Below, piece by piece: positions 23,956 through 35,291 of a stretch of DNA of 64,000 bases. Within the stretch, counting starts at the first letter, position 1. Each line of letters starts with the position of its first letter. Source of the DNA: Hericium rajendrae (taxonomy: Eukaryota > Basidiomycota > Agaricomycetes > Russulales > Hericiaceae). Made by a program: the position numbers and the translations under genes. The notes beneath the pieces are model-generated. The model saw only the letters and a program-made list of their open reading frames with translations, did not search any database and was not told the DNA's origin. The DNA is taken from the NCBI GenBank assembly GCA_033439255.1, contig CM065879.1:1964501-2028500 (forward strand), given 5' to 3'.

Positions 23956-24737
23956 TCACACCTGCCAGTATTCTTTCCGTTTGTAAATTTGCGTCATCCG
24001 CCTCTTTTCAACATCCAGCACAGCCTGCGAATATGCCGTCTCATGGCAAAGGCCGATCTTCGTCCACGTGCTCTTGGTGCTCGGTTCATCGAAGCATACA
24101 AAAAGCGATGCGCGGATCCTCCCCATCGCAACGAGATGCAGCGGCAGCCACTCCTCTCTCGCATACTCGAGCCGCTCCCTCTCCACGATGACGAGAAGAT
24201 ACCCCAGATCTGCGCGACGCTTCGCATTGCGGAATTCATGCCAGCCCTGCAGTTTCAAAAGCAAAAGCAGGCTGAGAGGCGCGACGGGCAATCCGCCGCG
24301 CCAGACGATGTGCTCCGCGGGCACCGGCGGGATGTTCAAGGCGGGCGGGACGAGTATGTCGACTTTGCATGACTTTTTGCTGGCGCCGGCTGGCTTGTGC
24401 CACAGGACGCGGTAGTGTTTCCGCGGGTCCTTGGAAGGGACGGTGTAGAACGCGTCGTCGGCGTCGACGAGCAGCTGTTGGACCTCCTTTTGGGTATAGC
24501 TAGCCGTTACAACCACCAGGTCTACGTCCTGCGGATGTGAAGATTGTCAGTATCGAATGATGTGTAGAGTGCATTGGTAGGAAAGGTCACGCTCACGTTG
24601 GGTACGCGGGGAGCACCCCAGAGCGCCGCCGCGGCGCTTCCAACAAGAAAGCTGGATAGACCACGCTCTTTCAGGATGGCCACTGCTCGCAACGCAATCG
24701 AAAGTATCTTCTCCTTCCTATTTGTTGTGTCGGGCAT
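23956..24737 (-). CDS. Nucleotidyltransferase-fold protein, copy A
   Basis: Two exons (24597-24737 and 23956-24528). The first carries FLVGSAAAALWGAPRVPN; splicing joins Asn to DVDLVVV. GS-x(n)-DxD followed by a third acidic residue in SCKVDILVPP is the arrangement of polymerase-beta-type nucleotidyltransferases. The rest is helical, with GGLPVAPLSLLLLLKLQGW. It is paralogous to the genes at 39470 and 40799: the same exon break after Asn and the same order of motifs. Relative to copy B it lacks about ten residues (RAKQFVDVTD in B) in the C-terminal helical part. No family name is certain and no substrate can be proposed; antitoxin/toxin-type and AbiEii-type enzymes share this fold. Convergent with the STAND gene. 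Confidence 0.65.
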
Positions 24738-25795
24738 ATAGGCAGCGGACAGCAAGAGGTTGTGGGTTTACTTGGAGGTGTAATCCGTGGGTCATCGATG
24801 GGTTTCGAGATATGTATGGCCAAGTTCGACGAGAACAGAAATAGGACCTGCAACGCGTTGATATGCAGGCCATAGAAGCTCTCTTCAGGATTCTGCTTCC
24901 CACCAAGAAGGCTTTTGCTTTGCGAATTAGCCCGTATCGCAGCCAGTGAAGTCCTAAAAGTGGTTCCTTGTCGGCATGTGCTCCACTGAACGATTCTAAC
25001 TGGCCTTGTTAAGTTTGTGATGGCCCCAAGGCTCAACGTTCACTCCAAACTGCTCATATAATCGCGGGGTCTTAGTATGAGACTAGCAAGGCTCGAAGTT
25101 TCGAATTGACCGGATAGGCATTGGTGTAATAACATGCGAGCGTAAAAGGACACACCAAATTGATATATCTACGCCTCAAGACGGCGACGTTTCGGAGGCA
25201 CTTAAGATTGAGCGTGGTCAGCACCATCTGGTTGCTTCAGTCAGCGCGACAGGTGGGACAGCCTGTCATCGCCTTATTTCGCTTGGACTGCATGGTTTTT
25301 TAGACTAAAAACCCTCGCGAAATATATCAGTGGTTTTAAGTCCTTCGCATAACGTCAAGACCATCTTTGCACTTACTTTGCTCGTGTATCCGAATCCTTC
25401 GCCTGCCAATATCTGGTAGGCCGCCTAGACGCCGACCCTATTCAACTTCGTTGTATGGCGACTGCATCCGAGCCTTGAGGTCAGCTGGATGCCAATCTGG
25501 TGGTCCCAACTTAAGGGATAGTGTGATCACAGATTCGGTGTACGAGTCGGACACTGTCTCGCCCTGACTCTCAAGCATCGACAGGCATCGACAGGATATG
25601 AGATGTTTGATAGACGCCCGCTGTAATGACAGCTGTGCAGGACACTGGACAGCACTCCTAGAAAGGCGCCCAAGGACATATAAGTCACCGTCACCAGAAC
25701 AATCCCACAGATGTACAGATCCATACGCACCGTCAATCGCCCATCGTTTGGCGACGGGTGAGCCCAAGTCCCACCGGTGCACCGTCATCGCCAGC
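24738..25795. other. Divergent intergenic region
   Basis: About 1 kb between the start of nucleotidyltransferase copy A (minus) and the HeLo/receiver-like gene (plus). No coding exon recognised. Confidence 0.35.
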
Positions 25796-27406
25796 ATGGC
25801 CGACCCGATCGGTATCATCACCGCCGTCATCTCGACAGCGGTCGCCATCCAGACCTGGATCGACCAGCGCAAGATCAAGGACTCGAAGATCTACGAGCTG
25901 CACTTCACGCTCTCCCGCATCGCGACGATCCTCTCGCCCCTGCAGCCGGCCCTGCAATCCGACGCGCACGACGACCACCTCGCCATCCCCGCCCACAAAC
26001 ACCACACCGACAGCAGCAGCGCGCCCGGTGCTCACAAGCGCTCCACCTCCTTCTCCTCCATGGACTCGAGCACGACGGCCGTCTCCACCGCCGCCCCCAG
26101 CGAGTGGAGCCGCCTCGACCCGACGCTCATCACCTGCTTCCAGGACATCGGCGAGATCCTGAACCGCATCAAGGACGACCTCCAGCTGTGGACGGCCAAG
26201 CGCTCCAAAGCCGCCGCGCTGCTCGACTTCCTGCGCCCGTCCACGATCATCGACCGTATCCAGGAGCACGACCAGCGGCTCTCGCGCCGGCTCGAGGTGC
26301 TCGCGTTCGCGATGCAGGTGCACGCGCTGAAGGCCGCGCAGAGCCCCGGAAGCGGGGGGCGGGCGCGGGCGCTGCAGCAGGAGGCGGAGGCGAAGCTGCC
26401 GGAGCTGCTTGATGAGGTGCAGAATGCCGAGGTGCGGCGGTTCTGGGCGGAGAGCGTGGGGAAAGACGTGCGTGCTTGCGGATAGCTTTTTTCTCACAGT
26501 CGGGATGTTCTGATCGGGTCGACGTCCAGTGTTCGTTCATTGCGGGGGAGGAGCTGTGCAGGCAGCTGGGGCTGTGGTTGCACGTGTCGCTGGACGAGAC
26601 GACCTCCGATACGCTACTGCTTCGCTTGGACGAATATGCTATCGGAGGGGTCACGCCGTCCAGCCTCGACGCGTTCGTGGGCCGACAGAGCATCGAGAGC
26701 GCGATATCGACCCTGGGCGTCGTTGGAAGTAGGCTCCCGTTCTCCAGCCGTGCTTCAGAAGCTGCTGAATATCTGATGTTGCGTAGGTCTTGACTTAAGG
26801 AATCGGTTCCAGGACATCGACCCCAGCACGATCAAGCCGCTGCTCGTGTGGGTGGATGACGTGCCGGAGAACAATATGTTTGCCATCGAGCCTGCGAGAG
26901 AGCGGGGAATCACTGTCATCGTGCTGACTTCAACCGCCACCGCCAAGGTATGGGTGGAAGCCAACGAAGGTGCGTGTGCGGTAAAGCCCTATAGTATCTT
27001 CGTTTGGACAGCTTTTTTTGTCCCAGGTCTCTTGCGGAGAGCGGACTATGCGCGCCGCTTGCGCTTTATTTCGGATAACTGCCGCTGGGAGGCAGATAAC
27101 ACCGCGGCGACGGAGAACTACCTGAACATCTCCGCCGGAGAGGCCATGCTACGATATCTACGCGGCCGTCAGTACCAGGCGCCGGTCTTGATCTTTTGCG
27201 GCTTGAGCATCCGCTCGACGGAATATGTGCTCTCTTTCAGCCGCACTGGATCGACGGTGATCTCCACCGTGGTCAAAGCGTATATCGACAAGCTTGCGAG
27301 GGGGGAGGATGACGACCATGCCTGGGAAGGGTTCGACGTAAAGCGTGTGTTCACTTCCGGGTTTCGACCGCCTCAGAACTTATGGAAGACTGTGAAAACG
27401 ACATGA
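25796..27406 (+). CDS. HeLo-like N-terminus fused to a receiver-like C-terminal domain
   Basis: About 480 residues in four exons; introns run 26468-26529, about 26731-26787 and about 26971-27027. The N-terminus MADPIGIITAVISTAVAIQTW is hydrophobic and helical, like fungal HeLo/HeLo-like death-effector domains, and is followed by a Ser/Thr/His-rich linker and long helices (STIIDRIQEHDQRLSRRLEV). The middle exon has LLLRLDEYAIGGVTPSSLDAFVG. The C-terminus starts KPLLVWVDDVPENNMFA and continues into RLRFISDNCRW and APVLIFCGLS. This spacing matches a response-regulator receiver fold: an acidic pair after strand 1, an Asp after strand 3, and a small residue after strand 4. A receiver-like unit behind a HeLo-like domain, with no kinase, is unusual. 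The fold calls are inference from motifs. It may act in non-self recognition or signalling. Confidence 0.6.
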
Positions 27407-28156
27407 GTTTGCTCGAAATTGGTGGCCGGAGATCACTCGATGGTCCTAGGCCAATGCACTCGACATCATGAGTTGTGGATCCAGAATCACATCACGTTGA
27501 AGTATTTCTGGAGAGATGGATATCAGTGCAGCCACCTGTATTTTTGACAACCGATACCAAATTAAAACCATACAGCATTGCACCGTTAAATTCATCGGAA
27601 GGCCGGCTCTGAAGTGGCCCATAGAAGCATGTCGATATCTTGCAACATTCTATATGGATGATTTGTGCGATGCTCTGTCAGCGATCTTCAGGCAAGTCAT
27701 GCGATATGACTGCATAAGAACGCCGCGCTCCAGATCGGGGCTGAATATTGGGCGTCCGTCCGCCAATAGGAAGCTTGCATGATCTTCCAATCAGGCGCTC
27801 CGAGCGAAAATAGATATTAGTGGAAACCTGTAGAATCGACACGAGTAAACTGAGATAAAACTTACATGCCGCATTGCAAAAAAACGTATCGTACAAGGCC
27901 GTCCACATAACTGAGTCGCAGCGGCCTTCAATATCGACAGCCTTCGCCTGACAGCGCAGGTGAGGCTCTAAACACTGTCGAATACTTACGCGTCGCGAGG
28001 ACGAACGCGTCTGTGGCTGAGGATGGATACGTTACTCATTCAATAGAGCACGTGGGGCACGTCATAGTGATCGATGAGGCGCGTATCCGATAAATACCGC
28101 GCTCTCTACCCACACAACCACCTCCTCTCCTTTGCACCATCCACAACACCGCAAAT
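27407..28156. other. Intergenic region and Mn-SOD promoter
   Basis: No gene recognised. A TATA-like GATAAATA lies near 28089, about 65 bases before the Mn-SOD start, followed by a CT/CA-rich leader. Confidence 0.4.
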
Positions 28157-28933
28157 ATGGTTCACACTCTCCCCGATCTCCCCTACGCGTACGATGCGCT
28201 CGAGCCCTACATCTCGAGACAGATCATGGAGCTTCACCACAAGAAGCACCATCAGACCTATGTGAACGCGCTCAACGCTGCGGAGGAGGGCTACGCTAAG
28301 GCCGCCTCCCCCCGCGCCCGCATCTCTCTCCACGCCGCGCTCAAGTTCAACGGCGGTGGTATGTCCTAGTCGTTTGCGGAGGGACGGCGTTGGCCTGATA
28401 GCCTTGCACAGGTCACATCAATCACTCCCTTTTCTGGAAGAACCTTGCGCCCGCTAAGGGCCACGGCGGCCAACTGCAGCCCGGCCCCCTCGCCGACGCC
28501 ATCAACAAGTCCTTCGGCTCGCTCGACAACCTCAAGAAGGAGTTCAACGCCGCCACCGCGGGCATTCAGGGCTCCGGCTGGGGCTGGCTCGTACGTTTCA
28601 TACGCTCGCACTCGCACTCTGACAGAAGCAATTAACCGCCCCCAATAGGTCTTGGATCCGAAGACCAAGAACCTCGCGATCACCACGACCGCCAACCAGG
28701 ACCCGGTCACCTCACAGATCCCCATCATCGGCGTCGACATCTGGGAGCATGCCTTCTACCTGCAATACCTCAACGTGAAGGTCGACGTGAGTATCTGATG
28801 CTTTGTCTCGGAGACAAACGCATAATGACGTCATCGCGCCTGACAGTACCTCAATGCCATCTGGAACGTCATTGACTTCCAGGAGGCCGAGAGACGCTTC
28901 AACGAGGGCGTCAGCGGCCAGTTCAAGCTCTAA
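28157..28933 (+). CDS. Manganese superoxide dismutase, without targeting peptide
   Basis: Converts superoxide to oxygen and hydrogen peroxide. Four exons, about 200 residues. The mature sequence starts at once with [20 protein letters not shown], so there is no mitochondrial presequence and the enzyme is probably cytosolic or peroxisomal. The metal ligands are all present: His in [12 protein letters not shown], His in [11 protein letters not shown], and Asp and His in [19 protein letters not shown] and the end [10 protein letters not shown] are also standard. Introns follow GGG, WGWL and VKVD. Length and motifs indicate a working enzyme. It is upstream of and codirectional with the caspase-like gene. 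Confidence 0.95.
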
Positions 28934-29485
28934 ATGCGCCGCGCATTGAAAGTGAAAGAAGGTTGAAGCAGGAAGCACAGAAGTAAACGACTTTGTTTGT
29001 ATGCTCGTTGTATGAATTTGGAGCGCCATATCTGTTGTCAATGTAACAAAAATACATTCTCTGGAATCGTTTCTGTCTGTTTTGAGTTGTGCATTGCCAG
29101 GACAAGGTTTCGAGTGCTTGGAATGACGTGGTGATGCACTTGACACTTGTTCTGATACATCGATCTGCCTGGTGATTTGTAGAAGCAGTCCAGAGATATA
29201 GATGGCGGTGGTATTTGCATGCACCGCTATACTCGGGTCGAAGAAGTACGAAGGACGCAGCATGCAACTCTCAGGCACAGCCCAAATGAGAGGTATTTAG
29301 GTATCTATCGCTTCTATGTGCCGATGAGAGACTCTTGTTTCCCATCTTGAGCTGCCCAATCCATCAGCCCATACTCTGCTAGCATCCCGGAAGAATTCAT
29401 TTGTAGCAGTTGGGGGTGCGTCCTTGTCCTTTTGGCGAAGCTATCCGCAGTGCCACATAATGCCTCGAAATGTCCGCAGGAAAAT
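28934..29485. other. Intergenic spacer
   Basis: Region between Mn-SOD and the caspase-like gene. No gene recognised; presumably the Mn-SOD 3' UTR and a short promoter. Confidence 0.35.
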
Positions 29486-31534
29486 ATGTTCGCATCCCCA
29501 CCCTCACCCTCATCGTCCTCGTCCCTATGGGCCCTCATCGTGGGCATCAACGAGTACCAGGACCCGAACCCCAAGCTCAAGAACCTCACCCACGCCGTCA
29601 GCGACGCGCACGCAATGCGCCACTTCCTCCAACGCACCCTGCGCGTCCCCGCCGCGCACCTCCTCACGCTCACCGACCAGCGCGCGTCCTACACCGCCAT
29701 CCTCGGCGCCTTCGAGCGGCACCTCCTCGCGAACCCGCGCGTGCGCTCCGGCGACGCGCTGCTCTTCTACTTCGCGGGCCACGGCGCGCGCTACGCCGGC
29801 GCGCCCGGCACGGACGACGGGCACTCCGAGGCGCTCTGCCCCGCGGACCGCGGCGTCCGCGCGGCGTCCGGCGCGATCGGGTACGATATCGCGGACAGTA
29901 CGCTTGGACGGCTGCTCGCTGCGCTCGCGGCACAGAAGGGCAGCAACATCACCGTCATACTCGACTGCTGCCACGCGGGCAGCGGCACGCGGGCGGCTGG
30001 AGAGCCGGGGGAGTTGGACGGCCTGCGGGCGCGCTGGGCGCCGCCGATCACGGACGCGCAAGCTGTGCGCGCGATGCACGACGACCCGGAGGGGCTGAGC
30101 TTGCTCGCCGGCGGCGGGACGCGCGGCGCGGCGGTGTGGAGCGCGCCGACGCGGCATGCCGTGCGCCTCGCGGCGGGCGCGCCGCCGTTGCACGGCGCGG
30201 ACCTGACGACGCACGTGCTGCTCGCCGCGTGCCGCCAGAGCGAACAAGCGTACGAGGACACCAAGACGTCGACGGGGCTGTTCACGGCGGCGCTGCTCGG
30301 CGCGCTGAATAAGGACGGGCTGTCGCAGCTGACGTATGAGGGCCTCATGGTGAAAGTGCTGGTGGGCATCCCGGGGGACAAGGGGAAGCACAAGGGGACG
30401 CCGATCCAGCATCCGCAGTGCGAGGGGCGGAACAAGCAGCGCGCCGTCTTCGACGGGCGCGCACTCGGGTGGAATCGGCGCCTGGTGCCCATCGCGTTGC
30501 TGTCGAAGGGGCGGGTGCGCGTCGAGGCCGGGGCGGTACACGGCGTCGCGCTCGGGGCCGAGTTCGGCGTCTGGCCAGAGAAGAACGCCACGATCGACGC
30601 GCCGCGCGGGAGGCTGGTTGTGACGGAAGTCTTCTCGGTGTACTCGTTTGTCCAGGCAGAGGCTGGATTCGCGCCGCAGCACGGGTGGTACGCAGGCGTG
30701 TCGTGGTGGGCCAATGCCGGCGATCCATATTACCCGGTCCACGTTGCGTTCAGGGAGGAGACGGCGCAGGACGAGTGCCAGCGTGTGCTCGCGGAGCGCT
30801 TGCAGCTGGCGAGCAGCGGGCAGTCGCGCAATGGGATCGAGGTCGCAATCGTGCTTGGTGAACCGGCTGTCCCGCTCATCTCGGTGCGCGATCGGGTCAT
30901 GAAGGTGGAGAGGACGGATCCATGCACGGGCGCCGTGGAGGTCGAGTTGCCGTGCCCAGGCCCGAAGGAGGGATTGGAGCTGCTGAATCGCATCCTGCGG
31001 TTCGAGCTGCACCTTGCGCGAACGAACCCGGTGAACCTGCTGCTGCGCGATCTCGAGTTCAGTATCGTCCGCGTGGACAAGGGAGGCATGCCCGTGTCCC
31101 AAAATCTGTTTGACGAGCTGCACCGCGCGTTCCTGCCCAATGATGGCGCCAACCACCACTTCATCGTCACGAACAAGGGCTCCAACCCGCTCTGGGTCTT
31201 CGTGTATTACTTCGATCCCGCGACGTACACGGTCGCCGAGTTCTACGCGCCGCCGTCGAACACGATGGAGCCGCCCCTGAAGCCGAACAACAAGCTGATC
31301 ATCGGGAACGCGAATTCGGGGGTCCATCCGTTCTCGTTCATTATGAAAGAGGGGCTCGAGGAGGATTCAGGGTTTGCGAAGATATTTGTCTCGGAGACAT
31401 ACACGGACCTGGCGATGCTGGAGGAGCAGGATGAATTTATCTATGTGGATCCTCGGAGGACCCGGGCGGGCACAACCCTCAGCAAACATGGGGTCTGGGA
31501 TTCGATGGTGACGACGATCACTGTCAGACGATAG
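29486..31534 (+). CDS. Caspase-fold (peptidase C14) protease with long C-terminal domain
   Basis: A single-exon protein of 682 residues. After a short Ser/Pro start the p20-like domain begins LWALIVGINEYQ (about residue 15). It contains the catalytic His in LLFYFAGHGARY and the catalytic Cys in ITVILDCCHAGSG, with HVLLAACRQSEQAYE and GLFTAALLGAL further on. This is the dyad of metacaspases and related C14 proteases, which cut after Lys or Arg in known metacaspases. There is no zinc-finger or Pro/Gln-rich prodomain. The last 400 residues are a separate folded region (for example HFIVTNKGSNPLWVFVYYFDP and HPFSFIMKEG) that I do not recognise. The first in-frame ATG is 29486. The gene is GC-rich, and a long open frame on the minus strand is its shadow. 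A role in cell death is possible but not shown. Confidence 0.8.
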   Translation: MFASPPSPSSSSSLWALIVGINEYQDPNPKLKNLTHAVSDAHAMRHFLQRTLRVPAAHLLTLTDQRASYTAILGAFERHLLANPRVRSGDALLFYFAGHGARYAGAPGTDDGHSEALCPADRGVRAASGAIGYDIADSTLGRLLAALAAQKGSNITVILDCCHAGSGTRAAGEPGELDGLRARWAPPITDAQAVRAMHDDPEGLSLLAGGGTRGAAVWSAPTRHAVRLAAGAPPLHGADLTTHVLLAACRQSEQAYEDTKTSTGLFTAALLGALNKDGLSQLTYEGLMVKVLVGIPGDKGKHKGTPIQHPQCEGRNKQRAVFDGRALGWNRRLVPIALLSKGRVRVEAGAVHGVALGAEFGVWPEKNATIDAPRGRLVVTEVFSVYSFVQAEAGFAPQHGWYAGVSWWANAGDPYYPVHVAFREETAQDECQRVLAERLQLASSGQSRNGIEVAIVLGEPAVPLISVRDRVMKVERTDPCTGAVEVELPCPGPKEGLELLNRILRFELHLARTNPVNLLLRDLEFSIVRVDKGGMPVSQNLFDELHRAFLPNDGANHHFIVTNKGSNPLWVFVYYFDPATYTVAEFYAPPSNTMEPPLKPNNKLIIGNANSGVHPFSFIMKEGLEEDSGFAKIFVSETYTDLAMLEEQDEFIYVDPRRTRAGTTLSKHGVWDSMVTTITVRR

Positions 31535-32768
31535 CTCGTCAGAGGTGAGAATAGAAGCGGCATACCTCCTGTGTACTATCGTACATAGAACATTCCACAA
31601 ATTTATGGACTGGAGCCTTCCAATGGAGCAGAGTATTCACCGGCGTGAAAAGGGAGCATTCACACAGGCGGGCGCGATTGCCTTGGAACTTTGCTCGTGG
31701 CATGCTACACTTGCAGCAGGTACGCTGAGCACGCCGCTTGAGGACGGAGAGCTCACAGGATGCTTATCCTGTCCTATCTGGTCAATCGCTCCACAGTGAG
31801 CAGAAGAAAGGCTGTTCCGGGTGCAAGCCTTCGTACTTACCACATCCACGTTACTTCTCCAAATGAGACCCCATGCGCATAGCCTTGTACACATCGGGTA
31901 TCACGTCTAATCGACCAGAAGTCCCTCAAGCTAGCTTTTGGCTTTGCGAGACGACACATCGGTTTGGGCTTCCGATTTCTCCGAAGTTCGAGGGTGCTGT
32001 GTGGACATGGTACCTCTACATATAAAATCAATACGGCAACATTGCGGCAGACGAGGCATTGACGTCTTCGATGCACTTCGGTGACGATGTCCGATTTGCA
32101 GAGACGTCTGCCATCAGATGAGATATACAAGGGAAGAATCCCCAAGCGTCTAAGCTGCCTTATCTATGAATTGAATTGAGTGAACGAGGCGAGGAAGGTC
32201 CGAAGTGGGTCACTGACTCACAGCATCAGTTGACCCTGCGAAGGCGTCACCGCAAACGAACTGGCTTTTAGCTTTGATAAGGGAACGTGCATGGCGTCTT
32301 GAAGGAAAACGTCGAGCAGAATTTGTTCGGTCGATTCAATTCAGTTCTACGTCGTCAACTGCAACGTGTAGAACGCCTGATGTCAGAGCTGTGTCGGGGT
32401 TCGTGACGCATGGGGAAGCGAAGCTGAAGTGAACACGTCAATGAATAAATTCGCCAACGAGGCGAATTACCTGCAGCCGCTAGAAGGACCGCCCTGAGCC
32501 ATCGATGGATGAGAGCGGTCATCTGTGCGAGGACAGGTGATATTATTGTAGGTCCCTATTTTTCACTTATTTGCCACGTGTGGCCGCTCTGAACTATACC
32601 CCATGGGCGACCCTCAGGTCCCTCCATCTTTTGTTTCTCCCTCCCTCCTTCGTCCACCCCACCACCTACTCCGCCGTCGTCCGGCGTAGCCCCCCGTCGT
32701 CTTGCGTGTTTCGCAGACGTCCTGCTCGCCGTCGTTGTCGCATTCGCATTTGCTTCCGTTCTGCTAAG
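31535..32768. other. Intergenic region upstream of the Zn2Cys6 gene
   Basis: About 1.2 kb without a recognised gene. A CACGTG E-box palindrome lies at 32575-32580, and a CT-rich leader runs from about 32600 to 32768. Confidence 0.35.
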
Positions 32769-34554
32769 ATGCTTTCTTGGTCAGGCTATCCCACGCACCC
32801 CCACGATCAACAGCATTACGGCTCTGCGAGCACTACCGAATCATACGGCTTCCCAGCTGTCTCGCCGGGTGAGAACGGCCACACACCGTCTTCTGGCGGT
32901 AGCGAGTACGGCACCTCATCGTATGCTTCCCTCGACGTCGTACATCAAGAAGCGCCGTGTCGTTCCCAGCTGTCGCCTGTCGAAGCGACGAGTCAATCAT
33001 TTGCTGGCGGTGACGCGATGGCATCCGAGGGAGGTGTGGATGCGCAGTATCCACATCCTTACGAGCACCACCCATACCAGGAGCTTGCCCCACCTGTCTC
33101 GCCGCAAACTGGATATTATCCACCCTTAGCGCACAACGTGAGCATCATATGACATTATTGCTCGACCAATATTTATCTGAAAAATTTCCTTAGTTTATCG
33201 ACCCCCAACTCTACTACGGCTATGGCAATGAATGCCCATCTGGATTAGTTCCAGGGTATCCGCTCGCCGACGATGCCTATGCGATGCGTCCGAATGCTAC
33301 GCTGTCATATAGCCACCGATATATTCGACAAAATTCGCGGTTTGTCCCGCATCTGGAGCTCCACGACCCAACGCACCATGCGACCCGTTGCTACAGCCTG
33401 GTGTCACCCACAGAATCCACATACTCCGAGCTTCGCAATGCTCTGAGCGAGCCCCCCATTTCCCCGGTGCAGCGCGATCGCCATGCACAGTACAGTGCGC
33501 CGGCGCGCTCACCAGTTGCGTCTCCGTCAAGTGACGTCGAATCTATTGCATACGCCTCAAGCCGCCCATCCGTCTCGCGCTCATCGTCTGAGCTTCTCCA
33601 CGCTCTGGACGAAAGCCAGGTGCGCTGCCCATCGCGGCTCTCTGGTATCATAGAACCCACTTGCCCGAGCACCGTGGAATCCACTTCACGCCAGACCACC
33701 GCAACGCCATCAACGGAGGACCCACCTGGCGAGACTAACCTAATTCGTACCAAATCCAAGCGTGCAGAGTCCCCGCCAATGGACCACCTCCCTTGGCCCC
33801 CTGAGATAGAGGGCACGCGCAAGGCACAATCAGCCGACGCTACTATGTCCGCGGGCTCTTCTCGCCCCACGACGTCTCCGCAGGATTCGTCGCCAAAGCC
33901 GATCAAGCAGGAACTGCAGCCTCCGCTGCAGCGACGCGCACAGAGCCAGCAGACCACGACGCCCACGACGCCCGGCCCCACGCCCTTCCAATTCATCCAG
34001 GACGGCTCCGCCTTCCCGTTCCAGGTCCGTCCGCTCTCCTCCCCGCGCCCCGCCGCTCACCCGTCTCCGCAGAAATCGCCCTCGCCTCTTCCATTCCCCA
34101 TCGTAACCTCCGCGCCGCCGACGTCGACCGACGGCCTGCGCATCGCGCCCGCGCCGCCGTCCCCCGAGGACGAGCAGAAGGCGCTGCAGCTCGTGCACCG
34201 CAGCGAGCTCGCGAAGGACCGCCGGCGCGCGCGCAAGAAGCCCGCGATGGCGTGCCTCTTCTGCCGCGAGCGCAAGATTGCGTGCGGCCCGCCCGTCCCT
34301 GGGTCGAACGACCCCGCGTGCAAGTGAGTCTCCGCCCTCGCCCTCGTGTGTCGTGGTGCGTGCTGATTGATTGGATGGGGTGCAGTCAGTGCGCGCGCCG
34401 GAATCGCAAGTGCGAGTATCCGACGGAGTGTCGGCGCGGGCAGCACAAGCGCGGCGCGAAGCCCGCCGAGGACCCCGATCCCGACCCCAACCCCGACGGC
34501 GTTGGCGACGCGCAGCCCGTCGCGCCCGCGTGCGCCTCTGCATCTGCGCACTAA
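32769..34554 (+). CDS. Fungal Zn2Cys6 transcription factor with C-terminal zinc cluster
   Basis: A nuclear DNA-binding regulator of about 540 residues in three exons (introns near 33140-33194 and 34325-34386). Most of the protein is disordered and rich in Ser, Pro and Thr, as expected of an activation or repression region. The binuclear zinc cluster is at the very end: MACLFCRERKIACGPP (four residues before the intron onward) then QCARRNRKCEYPTEC, giving the six cysteines with the basic RxRK between the first two and the CEYP ending. A basic RRGQHKRGAK tail and an acidic Asp/Pro tail follow. In most relatives the cluster is N-terminal; this layout is seen in a smaller group. The target genes are unknown. 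Confidence 0.85.
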
Positions 34555-35291
34555 TCCCCGCCCGATACCCCGCTCTCGCCGTGCTTTCGCGCTGTCCATA
34601 TCTGTATCACACCCACATCAAGCCCGTGTCTATAATCCCCCGCGTCGCACCGTTCATGTCCCCACTCACCGCTCGTTTCGTCGCGCGCCTGCTATCGTGT
34701 TTGTCCTCGTCTAGCATGCACTCTGTTCGCATTTTGTTGGTCGGATGGAGCGCATAATCGTTATGCATTACCTATGTAAAGATATTGATACTGATACTGA
34801 TACTGATACCTTGGCACGGATACCTTGCACTGTTCTGTTCGCTGCTGTATATACCGTTGTCGTGATTAATTGGAGGTCTGCCAGCGGGTTGACTGGTGGC
34901 GTTGTGTTTTGGTATTATCTGCCTGGCGAAGAAGATAAGTGGATGCTGTGTGAGGTGAAGTCTTTGGAGGTTCGGACCACTTCGAAGACTATAGGCACAA
35001 ATGTTACAATGTCAGTAGGACCGCCTCCCAAATGGCGGGATTTGATGGCGATCTGAGACGTCGAGCAGCAATTGATCAGAGAGATCGACTATCATCTCTC
35101 CCAAGGCCTGCCGATGGGAGAACCAGCAGCCCCCAAATTACCTATAAACCTACAGTCTGAAAATTGCAGCTGATCTATAATTGCCGCAGACAGCGAATCG
35201 AAAGAAAGGCCCGTCGACGACAGTCCATCGCACAACAAGCACGCCAAAATTACAAGGGTAACAACAGTACGACCGCTTCCGCTTCATCTTC
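34555..35291. other. Convergent intergenic region
   Basis: Region between the 3' ends of the Zn2Cys6 and PRE1 genes. A short GATACT microsatellite lies at about 34787-34810. No gene recognised. Confidence 0.35.

Noticed and set aside
29525-31327. A 600-codon open frame on the minus strand opposite the caspase-like gene
   Set aside because: Arg/Ala-rich composition with no domain; a GC-rich shadow of the plus-strand gene, whose catalytic motifs are clear.
34786-34811. GATACT repeats as a possible regulatory array
   Set aside because: Only about four units; an ordinary short microsatellite.
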